Source: an uncultured Novosphingobium sp.
GTDB taxonomy: Bacteria; Pseudomonadota; Alphaproteobacteria; Sphingomonadales; Sphingomonadaceae
Reading direction: 5' to 3'
NCBI GenBank assembly: GCA_946886075.1
Contig: CAMPHR010000004.1
Location: 62,001 to 126,000, forward strand
DNA: 64,000 nt
Position numbers and translations under genes: made by a program. Position 1 is the stretch's first letter. Every line of letters starts with the position of its first letter. This document shows, one piece after another, positions 34,626-43,344 of this stretch. The notes beneath the pieces are model-generated. The model saw only the letters and a list, made by a program, of their open reading frames with translations. It ran no database searches and was not told the origin of the DNA.

Positions 34626-36365
34626 TTAGCGTTCCCTGACGTAGCGTCCCGGAGCATCCTCGATCGCCTTTAGCGATCCCTCCCCCGGAATGCGCGCGCC
34701 GATGGCGGGAACAGTCGAATCATCGCGCGCCCGTATCCATTCGATCCAGTCCGGCCACCAGCTCCCTTTGGTTTCCTTCGCACTTGCGACAAAGTCCGCA
34801 AGGCTTCCCGGCAGTTCGTCACAGGTCCAATATTGGTATTTCTGCGCCGCTGGCGGGTTCACCACCCCCGCGATATGGCCTGACCCGGCGAGCAGGAACC
34901 GGACCGGGCCGGAAAAGTGAGAGGTGATCTTCCACACGCTTTCTGGCGGCGCGATATGATCCTCGCGGCCGGACTGGATATAGGCGGGGGTCTGCACCTT
35001 GCTCAGGTCGAGCGGCGTACCGTCGATGCTGATAGCGCCCGGCTCGACCAGCTTATTTTCGCGATACAGTTCCGTCAGGTAATTTTTGTGCCAGCGCGCC
35101 GGAAGATTGGTGGTGTCGCCATTCCAGTACAGCAGGTCGAAGGGCGCATAATCCTGCCCCAGCAGATAATTATTGACCACATAGTTCCAGATGAGGTCGC
35201 GGCCACGCAGCAGGTTGAAGGTCGCGGCCATATAGCGCCCGTCGAGAAATCCCCCGGCCGAAAGCTGGTCGATAAGCTGCATCTGCTCGTCATCGACGAA
35301 CAGGCCAAGGTCACCTGCCTCGCTGAAATCCACTTGCGCCGTGAAGAAGGTCGCGCTCGCCACCTTGTCCGCTTCGCCGCGCGCGGCCAGCAGCGCCAGC
35401 GTGGCGGCAAGGGTCGTGCCCGCCACGCAATAGCCGATCGCATGCACGCTGGGTACGCCGAGCAATTCCCGAACCGTGTCGATCGCGTCGATCTGGCCCC
35501 GGAGGATATAATCGTCCCATAGCAGGTCCTTCATCGACGCATCCGCCGATTTCCAGGACAGCAGGAACACACTTAGCCCCTGGTCCGTCGCCCATTTGAC
35601 GAAGCTTTTTTCCGGCGAGAGATCGAGAATGTAGAAGCGGTTGATCCAGGCTGGGAAGATGACGAGCGGCGTTTCGAGCACCTGCTCGGTGGTCGGCGCA
35701 TAATGGATCAGCTGGTAGAGCGGCGTTTCCTTGATGACCTTGCCGGGCGTCGCGGCGATGTTCCGGCCAAGCTCGAAGACCGTGCCATCCGTCTGCGTCA
35801 GCTGGCCCTTCTCCAGGTCGGCCAGCATATGCTGCAGGCCCTTGACCAGATTCTCGCCACCGCTCTGCAGCGTCTTTTCCATGACGGTCGGGTTGGTCAG
35901 CAGGAAGTTGCTGGGCGCGGCCGCATCCAGCATGCCGCTGGCGGCAAAGCGCAGCTTCGCTTTCTGCTTGGGATCAACGCCGTCCACCGCGTCGGTGAGC
36001 TTCAGCAGATAGTCGGACAGCAGCAGATAGCTTTGCCGGATCAGGTCGTAGAAAGGATGCTTGGTCCAGGCGGGATCGGCGAAGCGGCGATCCTTGCGCG
36101 CGGCGGGACTGTCTGGCGGCGGCGCATCGGGCTCGTCGCGCAGGACACCCCCCGAATCGAGAAAGCGCTGCCATAGCGCCAGCCCTTCATTGGCAAAGCC
36201 TGTCTGGATACGCGCGACAGCGTCGGGATCGAACGGCAATGCCCGGCCCGTTGCCCCGGCCGCCTGTTCCAGCAACAGCTGCTGAGCCCGGCCGACGACT
36301 TCCGTCCATTGCTGCATCTGCGCCAGCGTCGGCAGGTGTGGCTCGTTGAGGTCCTGTGCTTCCAT
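34626..36365 (-). CDS. phaC: Class I poly(3-hydroxyalkanoate) synthase
   Basis: This 579-residue PhaC polymerises (R)-3-hydroxyacyl-CoA into PHA. The alpha/beta-hydrolase core has the lipase-like box HAIGYCVAGTTLAA with catalytic Cys313, the YWNGDTTNLPARWHKNYL block and the catalytic His in LAGSGHIAGVVNPP. The N-terminal region (about 20-200) is the usual PhaC_N domain. AGGAGGAAAG precedes ATG 36365. The gene is divergent from the aminotransferase gene and upstream of the phasin gene, separated by about 130 bp. Confidence 0.95.
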   Translation of the reverse strand: MEAQDLNEPHLPTLAQMQQWTEVVGRAQQLLLEQAAGATGRALPFDPDAVARIQTGFANEGLALWQRFLDSGGVLRDEPDAPPPDSPAARKDRRFADPAWTKHPFYDLIRQSYLLLSDYLLKLTDAVDGVDPKQKAKLRFAASGMLDAAAPSNFLLTNPTVMEKTLQSGGENLVKGLQHMLADLEKGQLTQTDGTVFELGRNIAATPGKVIKETPLYQLIHYAPTTEQVLETPLVIFPAWINRFYILDLSPEKSFVKWATDQGLSVFLLSWKSADASMKDLLWDDYILRGQIDAIDTVRELLGVPSVHAIGYCVAGTTLAATLALLAARGEADKVASATFFTAQVDFSEAGDLGLFVDDEQMQLIDQLSAGGFLDGRYMAATFNLLRGRDLIWNYVVNNYLLGQDYAPFDLLYWNGDTTNLPARWHKNYLTELYRENKLVEPGAISIDGTPLDLSKVQTPAYIQSGREDHIAPPESVWKITSHFSGPVRFLLAGSGHIAGVVNPPAAQKYQYWTCDELPGSLADFVASAKETKGSWWPDWIEWIRARDDSTVPAIGARIPGEGSLKAIEDAPGRYVRER

Positions 36366-36507
36366 GGCCACTTTCCTCCTCCTGGCATCCTGAACTTCCG
36401 CCGCTTTCGCTGGCGCGGGCGCGCCTTGCGGGCTATAGCCAAGGCGCGCCGCATCGAAAGTGCAGGCCGCACTATTCCTCATGGAGACCTTTCAGGAAAG
36501 CCCTATA

Positions 36508-37716
36508 ATGTCCGAAGAATTCTACCGCATGAAGCGCCTGCCGCCCTATGTCATCGCTGAAGTCAATGCGATGCGGGCCGCCGCGCGAGCCGCGGGCGAG
36601 GACATTATCGACCTTGGCATGGGCAATCCCGACCTGCCGCCGCCCGACCATGTGATCGAAAAGCTGATCGAAGTCGCCAAGAAGCCCGACGCCCACGGCT
36701 ATTCCCAGTCGAAGGGGATACCGGGCCTTCGCCGCGCGCAGGCCAATTATTATGGCCGCCGGTTCGGCGTCGATGTCGATCCGGAAACGGAAGTCGTCGT
36801 CACCATGGGATCGAAGGAAGGGCTTGCCAGCCTCGCGACCGCGATTACCGCGCCCGGCGACGTGGTGCTGGCGCCCAACCCCAGCTACCCGATCCACATG
36901 TTCGGCTTCATCATCGCGGGTGCGACCATCCGCTCGGTGCCGACCACGCCGGACGATCATTATTTCCGCTCGCTCGACCGCGCCATGGCCTTCACCGTGC
37001 CGCGCCCGTCGATCCTGGTGGTGAACTATCCATCCAACCCGACGGCGGAGACGGTGGACCTCGCCTTTTACGAGCGGCTGGTCGCCTGGGCGAAGGAGAA
37101 CAAGGTCTGGGTGCTGTCCGACCTTGCCTATTCCGAGCTTTATTATGATGGCAATCCCACGCCCTCCATCCTGCAGGTGCCCGGCGCGAAGGATATCGCG
37201 ATCGAGTTCACTTCGCTCAGCAAGACCTATTCGATGGCGGGCTGGCGCATCGGCTTTGCGGTCGGCAACAAGCAGCTGATCGCGGCGATGAGCCGCGTGA
37301 AGTCCTATCTCGACTATGGCGCGTTCACGCCAATCCAGGCGGCGGCCTGCGCGGCGCTCAATGGGCCGCAGGACATCGTCCAGAAAAACCGGGAGCTCTA
37401 CCACAAGCGCCGCGACGTGATGGTGGAGGCGTTCAGCCGCGCCGGATGGGAAATCCCCGCGCCCCGCGCATCGATGTTCGCCTGGGCTCCCTTGCCGCCC
37501 GCACTGAAAGAGATGGGCAGCCTGGAATTTTCCAAGCAGCTCCTCACCCACGCCAACGTCGCGGTGGCGCCAGGCGTCGGCTATGGCGAGGATGGCGAAG
37601 GATATGTTCGCATCGCCATGGTGGAAAATGAGCAGCGGCTGCGGCAGGCCGCGCGCAACATCAAACAATATCTGAAGTCCATGGGCATCAACACGCCTGC
37701 CAAGGGCGCCGCCTGA
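36508..37716 (+). CDS. Class I/II PLP aminotransferase (alanine aminotransferase AlaC-like)
   Basis: This 402-residue fold-type I aminotransferase has an N-terminal DIIDLGMGNPDLPPP, which binds substrate. The PLP lysine K239 is in SLSKTYSMAGWRIGF, the NYPSNPTAE block contains the PLP-contacting Asn, and a C-terminal arginine is in GEGYVRIAMVENEQR. Similarity is closest to AlaC-type glutamate-pyruvate aminotransferases and to LL-diaminopimelate-aminotransferase-like enzymes. ATG 36508 has AGGAA upstream; earlier in-frame ATGs would extend into the divergent promoter. Confidence 0.88.
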   Translation: MSEEFYRMKRLPPYVIAEVNAMRAAARAAGEDIIDLGMGNPDLPPPDHVIEKLIEVAKKPDAHGYSQSKGIPGLRRAQANYYGRRFGVDVDPETEVVVTMGSKEGLASLATAITAPGDVVLAPNPSYPIHMFGFIIAGATIRSVPTTPDDHYFRSLDRAMAFTVPRPSILVVNYPSNPTAETVDLAFYERLVAWAKENKVWVLSDLAYSELYYDGNPTPSILQVPGAKDIAIEFTSLSKTYSMAGWRIGFAVGNKQLIAAMSRVKSYLDYGAFTPIQAAACAALNGPQDIVQKNRELYHKRRDVMVEAFSRAGWEIPAPRASMFAWAPLPPALKEMGSLEFSKQLLTHANVAVAPGVGYGEDGEGYVRIAMVENEQRLRQAARNIKQYLKSMGINTPAKGAA

Positions 37717-37754
37717 ACGAGGATGGACGCTATCGGCCGCGCATTCCTGGCGGA

Positions 37755-37958
37755 ATGTGCGGCTGCTTGGCGGCTTTGGCGTTCCTCGGATTCTGCGCCG
37801 TCCTCTTCATAGGGTCGGTGATAGGCGACTGCGCCGACGCGCAGTCGTGCACGCACAAGAATGACGCCGGTCATATTTTGTGGGTCGCGCCGCTTTCGGC
37901 CCTTGTCATTTTTCTTCTGGTGCGCTGGTTTGTCGACAAGGTGACAGACAGACGATGA
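37755..37958 (+). CDS. Small membrane protein coupled to a DUF2721 gene
   Basis: A 67-residue protein with two hydrophobic helices (CLAALAFLGFCAVLFIGSVIG and ILWVAPLSALVIFLLVRWFV), separated by a short loop with two cysteines (GDCADAQSCTHKND). The four cysteines and small size are notable. Its stop overlaps the ATG of the next gene (ATGA). No family is recognised. Confidence 0.6.
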   Translation: MCGCLAALAFLGFCAVLFIGSVIGDCADAQSCTHKNDAGHILWVAPLSALVIFLLVRWFVDKVTDRR

Positions 37959-38431
37959 ACTCTCTTCCGCAGGTTTCCCAGGTTGCACAGACGATCCAGC
38001 TGGCCTTGGCGCCGGTGTTCCTGCTTGCCGGCATCGGCGCGTTCCTCAACGTCTGCGTCGGACGGCTCGCGCGCATCATCGACCGTGCGCGTCTGTTGGA
38101 AGGTCGCATCCTCACTAGCCGGGGCCGGGAACATGACCGGATGGTGGCGGAAATCCGGGTGCTCGATCGAAGGATGAGCGTCGTCAACAGCGCCATTTTC
38201 CTGACCGTGGTGTCGGCTTGCGCGGTCTGCCTGGTGGTCATCCTGCTGTTCGCGGGCAATTTGTTCGGCGCGCATCTCGGCACCCTGATCGCGATCCTGT
38301 TCAGCCTGTCGATGCTGCTGCAGGCTGCGGCCTTCGGCACCTTCATCCAGGAAATCCGCCTGGCGTCGCGGATCATCCACATCCGGAACGAGGTCCTCTA
38401 TCATGAGGCCGAGGGGGAGGAAGCGTCGTGA
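37955..38431 (+). CDS. DUF2721 family membrane protein
   Basis: This 158-residue protein shows the DUF2721 pattern. A first TM helix (about 12-32, QLALAPVFLLAGIGAFLNV) is followed by a basic helix (RLARIIDRARLLEGR). Two further TM helices (about 75-95 and 100-122) precede the end IRLASRIIHIRNEVL. Function is unknown for the family. It is overlapped by 4 bp on both sides, by the 67-residue gene and by the [2Fe-2S] gene, making a coupled trio. Confidence 0.82.
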   Translation: MNSLPQVSQVAQTIQLALAPVFLLAGIGAFLNVCVGRLARIIDRARLLEGRILTSRGREHDRMVAEIRVLDRRMSVVNSAIFLTVVSACAVCLVVILLFAGNLFGAHLGTLIAILFSLSMLLQAAAFGTFIQEIRLASRIIHIRNEVLYHEAEGEEAS

Positions 38432-38964
38432 CCAAGTTCACGGTCAATGATCGGCCCGTCCAATATCGGATGGACCCCGACACCCCGCTGCTCTGGGCCC
38501 TGCGCGACGCGTCCAACCTGACCGGCACGAAATATGGGTGCGGGACAGGCGATTGCGGCGCCTGCACGGTCGATATCGATGGGCAGGCCGTGCGGTCGTG
38601 CCAGGTCACGATAAGGGAGACCGAGGGGCGGTTCGTCACCACGATCGAAGCGCTGTCCCCTGACCGGGGTCACCCGCTGCAGCAGGTATTCGCCGCCGAC
38701 AATGTGTCGCAATGCGGCTATTGCATCCCGGGCGTGCTCATGACCGCCGCGGTCCTGCTGAAACGCAACAGCGACCCGAGCGATGAAGAAATCGACGCCG
38801 CCATTACCAATATCTGCCGATGCGGCATCTACCCCCGGCTGCGCGGAGCGATAAAGCGCGCCGGAAAAGTCATGCGGGGCGAGGAACAGGTCGAAGCCGC
38901 CCCGCCCCCCGGCGTGTCGCCCGAAGAAGCCGCACGCGCAGTCCCGGCCCTTCGGCGGCCTTAG
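38428..38964 (+). CDS. (2Fe-2S)-binding small subunit of xanthine dehydrogenase-family oxidoreductase (orphan)
   Basis: This 178-residue protein has a plant-type [2Fe-2S] site in its first half (YGCGTGDCGACTVDIDG and a later SC). The second, all-alpha [2Fe-2S] site is QCGYCIPG with NICRCGIYPRLRGAI. It matches the IorA/CoxS-like small subunits that pass electrons from a molybdenum hydroxylase. The C-terminal 25 residues (EEQVEAAPPPGVSPEEAARA) are an unusual acidic tail. The start is GTG 38428 overlapping the DUF2721 stop. The large molybdopterin subunit expected next to it is absent. Confidence 0.87.
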   Translation: MTKFTVNDRPVQYRMDPDTPLLWALRDASNLTGTKYGCGTGDCGACTVDIDGQAVRSCQVTIRETEGRFVTTIEALSPDRGHPLQQVFAADNVSQCGYCIPGVLMTAAVLLKRNSDPSDEEIDAAITNICRCGIYPRLRGAIKRAGKVMRGEEQVEAAPPPGVSPEEAARAVPALRRP

Positions 38965-38965
38965 G

Positions 38966-39112
38966 CGTGATTGTACTTCCAGAGCATTCGCATCAAGGCT
39001 CCTGCCCGTCACCCCGGGCTTGACCCGGGGCCCGCTGCCTCAGCGGCGTCAGAAAACAAGCGGAACTCCGGATCAGGTCCGGGGTGACGATCACCCGAAC
39101 GTGATTATGCTC
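38966..39112. repeat. Intergenic inverted-repeat element between convergent genes
   Basis: Nested inverted repeats: CGTGATT/AACGTGATT and AGAGCAT/ATGCTCT at the ends (38981-38987 with 39106-39112), and GTCACCCCGGG (39008-39018) with CCGGGGTGAC (39079-39088) inside. The whole 150-bp gap is non-coding and resembles the dispersed GTCACCCCGG-type palindromic units of Alphaproteobacteria. It lies between convergent genes. Confidence 0.6.
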
Positions 39113-39120
39113 TACTTACC

Positions 39121-39930
39121 TCACCCGAAGCGATAGGCCGCCACCGGCCACCCCCGCACCGCATCGTCATAGTCGACCCGCGCGGCATCACCCCCGCCCG
39201 CGCCGACCGCCACCATCAGCGGCAGCAAATGCTCCTCCCGCGGATGCGCGAAGCGCGCCTCCGGCAACTGGTCCCACGCTGCAACCCGAGCCGCTCTTTG
39301 CTCCGAATCCTCGTCCGTCACGGCATCCGTCAATGCCGCATGCCACAATAGCGACGGCGTCCGCGCCTGCGAGTCCTGAACCCGCATATTGTGAAAGCTC
39401 ATGCCCGAACCGACGATCAGCACGCCTTCGTCCCGCAGCGGCTCCAGCGCGCGGCCAGCCGCAATGTGCGCCGCTGGGTCAAGGTCGTGCCGCAGCGAGA
39501 GTTGAACCACGGGGATGTCCGCCTGCGGCCGCGCGACCTTCATGGGGATGAAGACACCATGGTCCCACCCCCGTTCGCGCTCCTCGGCAACAGGAAAGCC
39601 GCCCTCGCGCAGCAAACCAGTAACGCGATCGGCAAGCTCCGGCGCTCCCGCCGCGTTCCAGCTCAGCTTATAGGTATGTGGCGGGAAATTATAATAGTCG
39701 AACAGCAGCTCTGGACTCTCGCCCCTGTGCACCGTGAAGACCGGTTCCTCCCAATGGGCCGATATGATCAGCATCGCGCGCGGGCGCTCGGGTAGCCGTT
39801 CGATCAACTGCGCGAGGTAATCCTGCATGCTCTGCCACATCGGGTCGCTGAACGGCCGGTCCGGGTCAGCAGGGTCCGTGAAGAAGCAGGGACCGCCACC
39901 ATGCGGTATGTAAAGGCTGGGCTGTTTCAT
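39121..39930 (-). CDS. DODA-type extradiol aromatic ring-opening dioxygenase (YgiD-like)
   Basis: This 269-residue LigB-superfamily enzyme has candidate metal or catalytic histidines H10 (YIPHGGGP), H59 (ISAHWEEP), H124 (GWDHGVFIPM) and H180 (GMSFHN), plus the FDYYNFPPHTY signature of the 4,5-DOPA dioxygenase group. Plant DODA makes betalamic acid. Bacterial YgiD members show DOPA dioxygenase activity, but their native substrate is unclear. It is preceded on its strand by no cotranscribed gene and is convergent with the [2Fe-2S] gene. Confidence 0.87.
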   Translation of the reverse strand: MKQPSLYIPHGGGPCFFTDPADPDRPFSDPMWQSMQDYLAQLIERLPERPRAMLIISAHWEEPVFTVHRGESPELLFDYYNFPPHTYKLSWNAAGAPELADRVTGLLREGGFPVAEERERGWDHGVFIPMKVARPQADIPVVQLSLRHDLDPAAHIAAGRALEPLRDEGVLIVGSGMSFHNMRVQDSQARTPSLLWHAALTDAVTDEDSEQRAARVAAWDQLPEARFAHPREEHLLPLMVAVGAGGGDAARVDYDDAVRGWPVAAYRFG

Positions 39931-39973
39931 GCGGCCAAGATCGCGCGGTGCCCTTCACCATGCAAGCGTGGGT

Positions 39974-39994
39974 CGCGAAACAATGCGTTTCGCG
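39974..39994. terminator. Hairpin between the bphP and ygiD-like genes
   Basis: CGCGAAAC (39974-39981), loop AATGC, GTTTCGCG (39987-39994): a perfect 8-bp stem just beyond the bphP stop. There is no U-tract, so if it ends transcripts it probably does so with help or as an RNA 3' protector. Confidence 0.4.
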
Positions 39995-39999
39995 GCGCT

Positions 40000-42570
40000 T
40001 CAGGCTTCCTCCGCCTCGATCATCGGAGCGATAGCCTGCGCCAGGGTGGCGCCGGAATAGGGCTTTTTGAGCAAGGTCACCTGACCAAAGCGATCTGGCA
40101 GGTCCAGGCCGTCGCCATAGCCGGTCGCAAACAGGAAGCCGACGCCGTTTTCCGCCAGCAGGTCGGCAATCGGCAGGCTGGTCTCATTACCCAGGTTGAA
40201 GTCCAGAACCGCGAAATCGACCTTGTACAAGGCGATCGCCTCGCGCGCGCGCCCTACGCTGGCGGCGGTAATGACATCGCCCCCCAGATCGCGCAGCGCA
40301 TCTTCGCCGTCCATGGAGATGATCATATTATCTTCGACCAGCAGCACCTTGCGACCCTTCAGCAGACCGGGCGTCGGTGCAGGTGTTGGCTTTGGCTTTT
40401 CGCCACCGGTGACGTCCGGCAGAACCGACACGATATGAGCCGACGGTATACAGAAATGCGCTTCCAGTCCGGCCAGCCGGTAGGCGATCTCCGCCTTCCC
40501 ATCCAGATCATAGGGGATCGACCGTTCGATGACGGTCGATCCAAATCCCCGGCGCGTGGGCGCAACGACGGCCGGGCCGCCACTTTCGCTCCAGTCGAGC
40601 AGCAAGCTGCCCTCCGCATCGACACGCCAATCGATCATGACCGTGCCGCCGTCGGATAGGGCACCATATTTCGCGGCGTTGGTCAGCAGTTCGTGGATGA
40701 CCAGCGCCAGCACGGTAAAGGCCGCCGGGGTCAGCAGCACATTGGGCCCGGTCTGCCGGACCCGGTCGCGCCGCTCGCCAAGATAGGCCCCGGCCTCCAC
40801 CTCGATCAGGTCCTGCAGCCGCGCAGGTGCCCAGCGATCCGCCGTGATCTGGTCATGCGCCCGCGCAAGCGCGTGAACGCGGCTTTCCAGCGTATCGATG
40901 AACTCGTCCACCGACCGCGCATTATCGCGCGTTTGCGACAGCAGCCCCCGGATAAGAGACAGGATATTGCGCACCCGGTGGTTCAGCTCGGCGATCAGCA
41001 ATTCCTGCTTCTCATGCGCCTTCTGCCGTTCCTCATTGGCGGAATCGGACAGGCGCAGCACCACCTCCAGCAGGGCGGTGCGCAGCGCCTCCGCCACGCG
41101 CAGTTCGGCCGGCGTGAAGGGTACGGATGTGCCCTTCACCAGCTCTGACCATTCCTCGAAACTCTTGCGCGGCGTCAGGCGCGGCCCGTTGGGGCCATAT
41201 TCGATATGTTTTTCCTGATCGCCTGCCCAGCGGACCGAGCGCAGCTGCTCGGCACGGAACAGGACGACATAGTCGCGCGGGCGGCGCGACAGCGGAATGG
41301 CGAGCAGCCCCGCTGCGCGATCGGCATAGGCCGCCGCCTCCGGCATGATCTGGCTCAGGCAGTCGGTCGCGAACACCTGACTTGCCGCCGCTCGATTGAG
41401 CATCGACACGATCGCCGCGAAGGACGACCTGTCCGGCGTCAAGCCAGCCAAGGTCATGTCGCCGTCGATATAGACGCCAACGCCATCCGCAGGCACGGTG
41501 TCAAAGATCACGTCGCCCAGCCAGCGCGCATTGGACAGCAGGTCGTTGTCCTGCGCCACGGCGGACATCAGCCGGTCGGCCACTTGCCGCGCCTTGCCCT
41601 CATATTCCGCCGTCTCCGCCCGCTCGCGGCTTTCGAGCATCATGGAAAAGATCTGCCCGAACAACTCCGCCGCGCTCCGCTGGGCGAAGGTGGGAAGGCG
41701 CGGCCCATAATGGTGACAGGCGAACAGGCCCCACAGCCGCCCCTCGACGATGATCGAGATGGATAGCGACGCGCCGACGCCCATATTGCCGAGATATTCG
41801 ATATGGATCGGCGATACCGCGCGCAGCAGGCTGAGCGACATGTCGAGCGCCGCGCCCGAAGGATCGAGCGTCGGAATGACGGGGACCGGCGCTGCCTTCA
41901 CATCGGCTATGATGCGAAAGATGTTGCGCAAATACAGCGCGCGCGCCTGGGCCGGAATGTCGGAAGCGGGATAGTGCAACCCGAAAAAGCTGTCGATGCC
42001 CGACCGCAGGGCTTCGGCCACCACTTCGCCGTCCCCGCCCTCGGCAAAGCGATAGACCATGACGCGATCAAAGCCCGTCAGCGCCCTCACCTGCCGCGCG
42101 CCATCGCGCAGAAAAGCGGCCATATTGTCCGTCTGCGCAAGCCTGGACACCATGGAGCGCACCATGCTGGTGGCCTCCATCTCGTCCGCGCAGGCTGGTT
42201 CCGCCTCGATCACCACGAGCGAACCGGAAAAATGGACGGCTATGTCGAAGGGCTGGATGCCCTCGATCAACACCAGCGAAAATATCCGCTCGACAGCATC
42301 GGGCCCGCGCAGCAGCGTGATGCGGTTGCGCAGCGAGTGGATGGCATCGCTGCTGAAAAGGTCGTTGATCGGCCTGCCCAGCATCTGCTCGGGCGAAAGG
42401 CCGATAAATTGCTCGCAATTCGCCGAAGCGCGGGACACCAGCCAATCGGCCGTCACCGCAACCAGAAAGCCGAATGCCTGTATGTTGCCGGGCACATGGA
42501 TGGGTTCGCGATCGCAATTGTTGATGTCGACGGCGAAGCGCGCGGCCTCTGGCTCCTGGCGATCAGCCAT
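40000..42570 (-). CDS. bphP: Bacteriophytochrome hybrid histidine kinase (PAS-GAF-PHY-HWE kinase-receiver)
   Basis: This 856-residue red/far-red photoreceptor has a biliverdin-attaching Cys19 in NNCDREPIHVPG. The GAF pocket motif is PASDIP (201-206), with the chromophore His at 256 in PIHIEYL, and the PHY tongue PRKSF is at 467-471. The kinase is of the HWE type: phospho-acceptor H531 in LNHRVRN, N-box HELLTNAAKYGALS, and W-x-E in DWSESGG. A receiver domain is fused at the C-terminus with acceptor D790 (AVLDFNLG) and K836 (KKPY). ATG 42570 was chosen to place Cys19 correctly. It overlaps bphO by 8 bp, so pigment supply and sensor are co-expressed. Confidence 0.92.
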   Translation of the reverse strand: MADRQEPEAARFAVDINNCDREPIHVPGNIQAFGFLVAVTADWLVSRASANCEQFIGLSPEQMLGRPINDLFSSDAIHSLRNRITLLRGPDAVERIFSLVLIEGIQPFDIAVHFSGSLVVIEAEPACADEMEATSMVRSMVSRLAQTDNMAAFLRDGARQVRALTGFDRVMVYRFAEGGDGEVVAEALRSGIDSFFGLHYPASDIPAQARALYLRNIFRIIADVKAAPVPVIPTLDPSGAALDMSLSLLRAVSPIHIEYLGNMGVGASLSISIIVEGRLWGLFACHHYGPRLPTFAQRSAAELFGQIFSMMLESRERAETAEYEGKARQVADRLMSAVAQDNDLLSNARWLGDVIFDTVPADGVGVYIDGDMTLAGLTPDRSSFAAIVSMLNRAAASQVFATDCLSQIMPEAAAYADRAAGLLAIPLSRRPRDYVVLFRAEQLRSVRWAGDQEKHIEYGPNGPRLTPRKSFEEWSELVKGTSVPFTPAELRVAEALRTALLEVVLRLSDSANEERQKAHEKQELLIAELNHRVRNILSLIRGLLSQTRDNARSVDEFIDTLESRVHALARAHDQITADRWAPARLQDLIEVEAGAYLGERRDRVRQTGPNVLLTPAAFTVLALVIHELLTNAAKYGALSDGGTVMIDWRVDAEGSLLLDWSESGGPAVVAPTRRGFGSTVIERSIPYDLDGKAEIAYRLAGLEAHFCIPSAHIVSVLPDVTGGEKPKPTPAPTPGLLKGRKVLLVEDNMIISMDGEDALRDLGGDVITAASVGRAREAIALYKVDFAVLDFNLGNETSLPIADLLAENGVGFLFATGYGDGLDLPDRFGQVTLLKKPYSGATLAQAIAPMIEAEEA

Positions 42571-43099
42571 GGACGACACGCTCCGCCGCGGCACCCGCGG
42601 CAAAGAGCGCGAAGGCAGCCTCTGCCCCCTGCACCGCACTGTCGATCCATTCCTGGCCACCGCCATCGGCTGCCGCGTCCAGCGCCTGCTGAAACGCGAT
42701 CCAACTGCCGTCTTGGTGCGTCGATTTCAGATAGGTACGGGGCAGTCCGGGCGCGACCTGACGCTCCAGCATGGCGCCGCCGAGCCGCGATCCTTCCAGG
42801 GCATAAAGCGCGCCCCAGCGAAAAGCTTCGCCTCGCCCGGGTTCGGCGGCCAGGGGTTCCGGCATCGCTTCCCCCAGCGCGGCAAGGTCGTCCATCAACT
42901 GCGGCAGGCGTGGCGAATCCGGCCTGGCGAGCTTTTCCAACGGCATGAGCGCGCGGGCATGCGCTTTCAGAAAAGCGCCATATTCAGCGGGAGAATCGAG
43001 CGAGAAATCCGAATAAAGTTCATCCACGCGCTGGTGATTGGCCATGGTGGCATCACGAAGGGCCTGACGGACGCGGCCTGCGCTGGGCGTTCTTTTCAC
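42563..43099 (-). CDS. bphO: Biliverdin-producing heme oxygenase
   Basis: This 178-residue heme oxygenase has the proximal heme ligand H22 in ATMANHQRVDELYSDF and the distal-helix glycine motif ALEGSRLGG. It opens heme to biliverdin, the chromophore of the downstream bacteriophytochrome. The bphO-bphP order with an 8-bp overlap is a classic pair. The start ATG 43099 fits the usual family length. The upstream gap (43100-43344) holds the divergent promoters. Confidence 0.92.
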   Translation of the reverse strand: MKRTPSAGRVRQALRDATMANHQRVDELYSDFSLDSPAEYGAFLKAHARALMPLEKLARPDSPRLPQLMDDLAALGEAMPEPLAAEPGRGEAFRWGALYALEGSRLGGAMLERQVAPGLPRTYLKSTHQDGSWIAFQQALDAAADGGGQEWIDSAVQGAEAAFALFAAGAAAERVVHG

Positions 43100-43344
43100 T
43101 CGTCTGTCCTAAAAGCTGTTAACAAGACGCGCACTGATCCAGATCAGCTTTTTAGGGCTAACGACAACAGTTGAGCTTTTTTCCGGCCCTATAACGGATT
43201 TATGCACTTCTGGCTCCATTCTCGACCCTCTGACTAGAAGATTCTTTCTAATCGCTGACGAAGGAGTTCAGCATCGTGACATGGCGCCTGACATAAAAGG
43301 GCAACATGCGGGGCATGGCGCCCCTTTTGCGAAAGTCAAAGATC

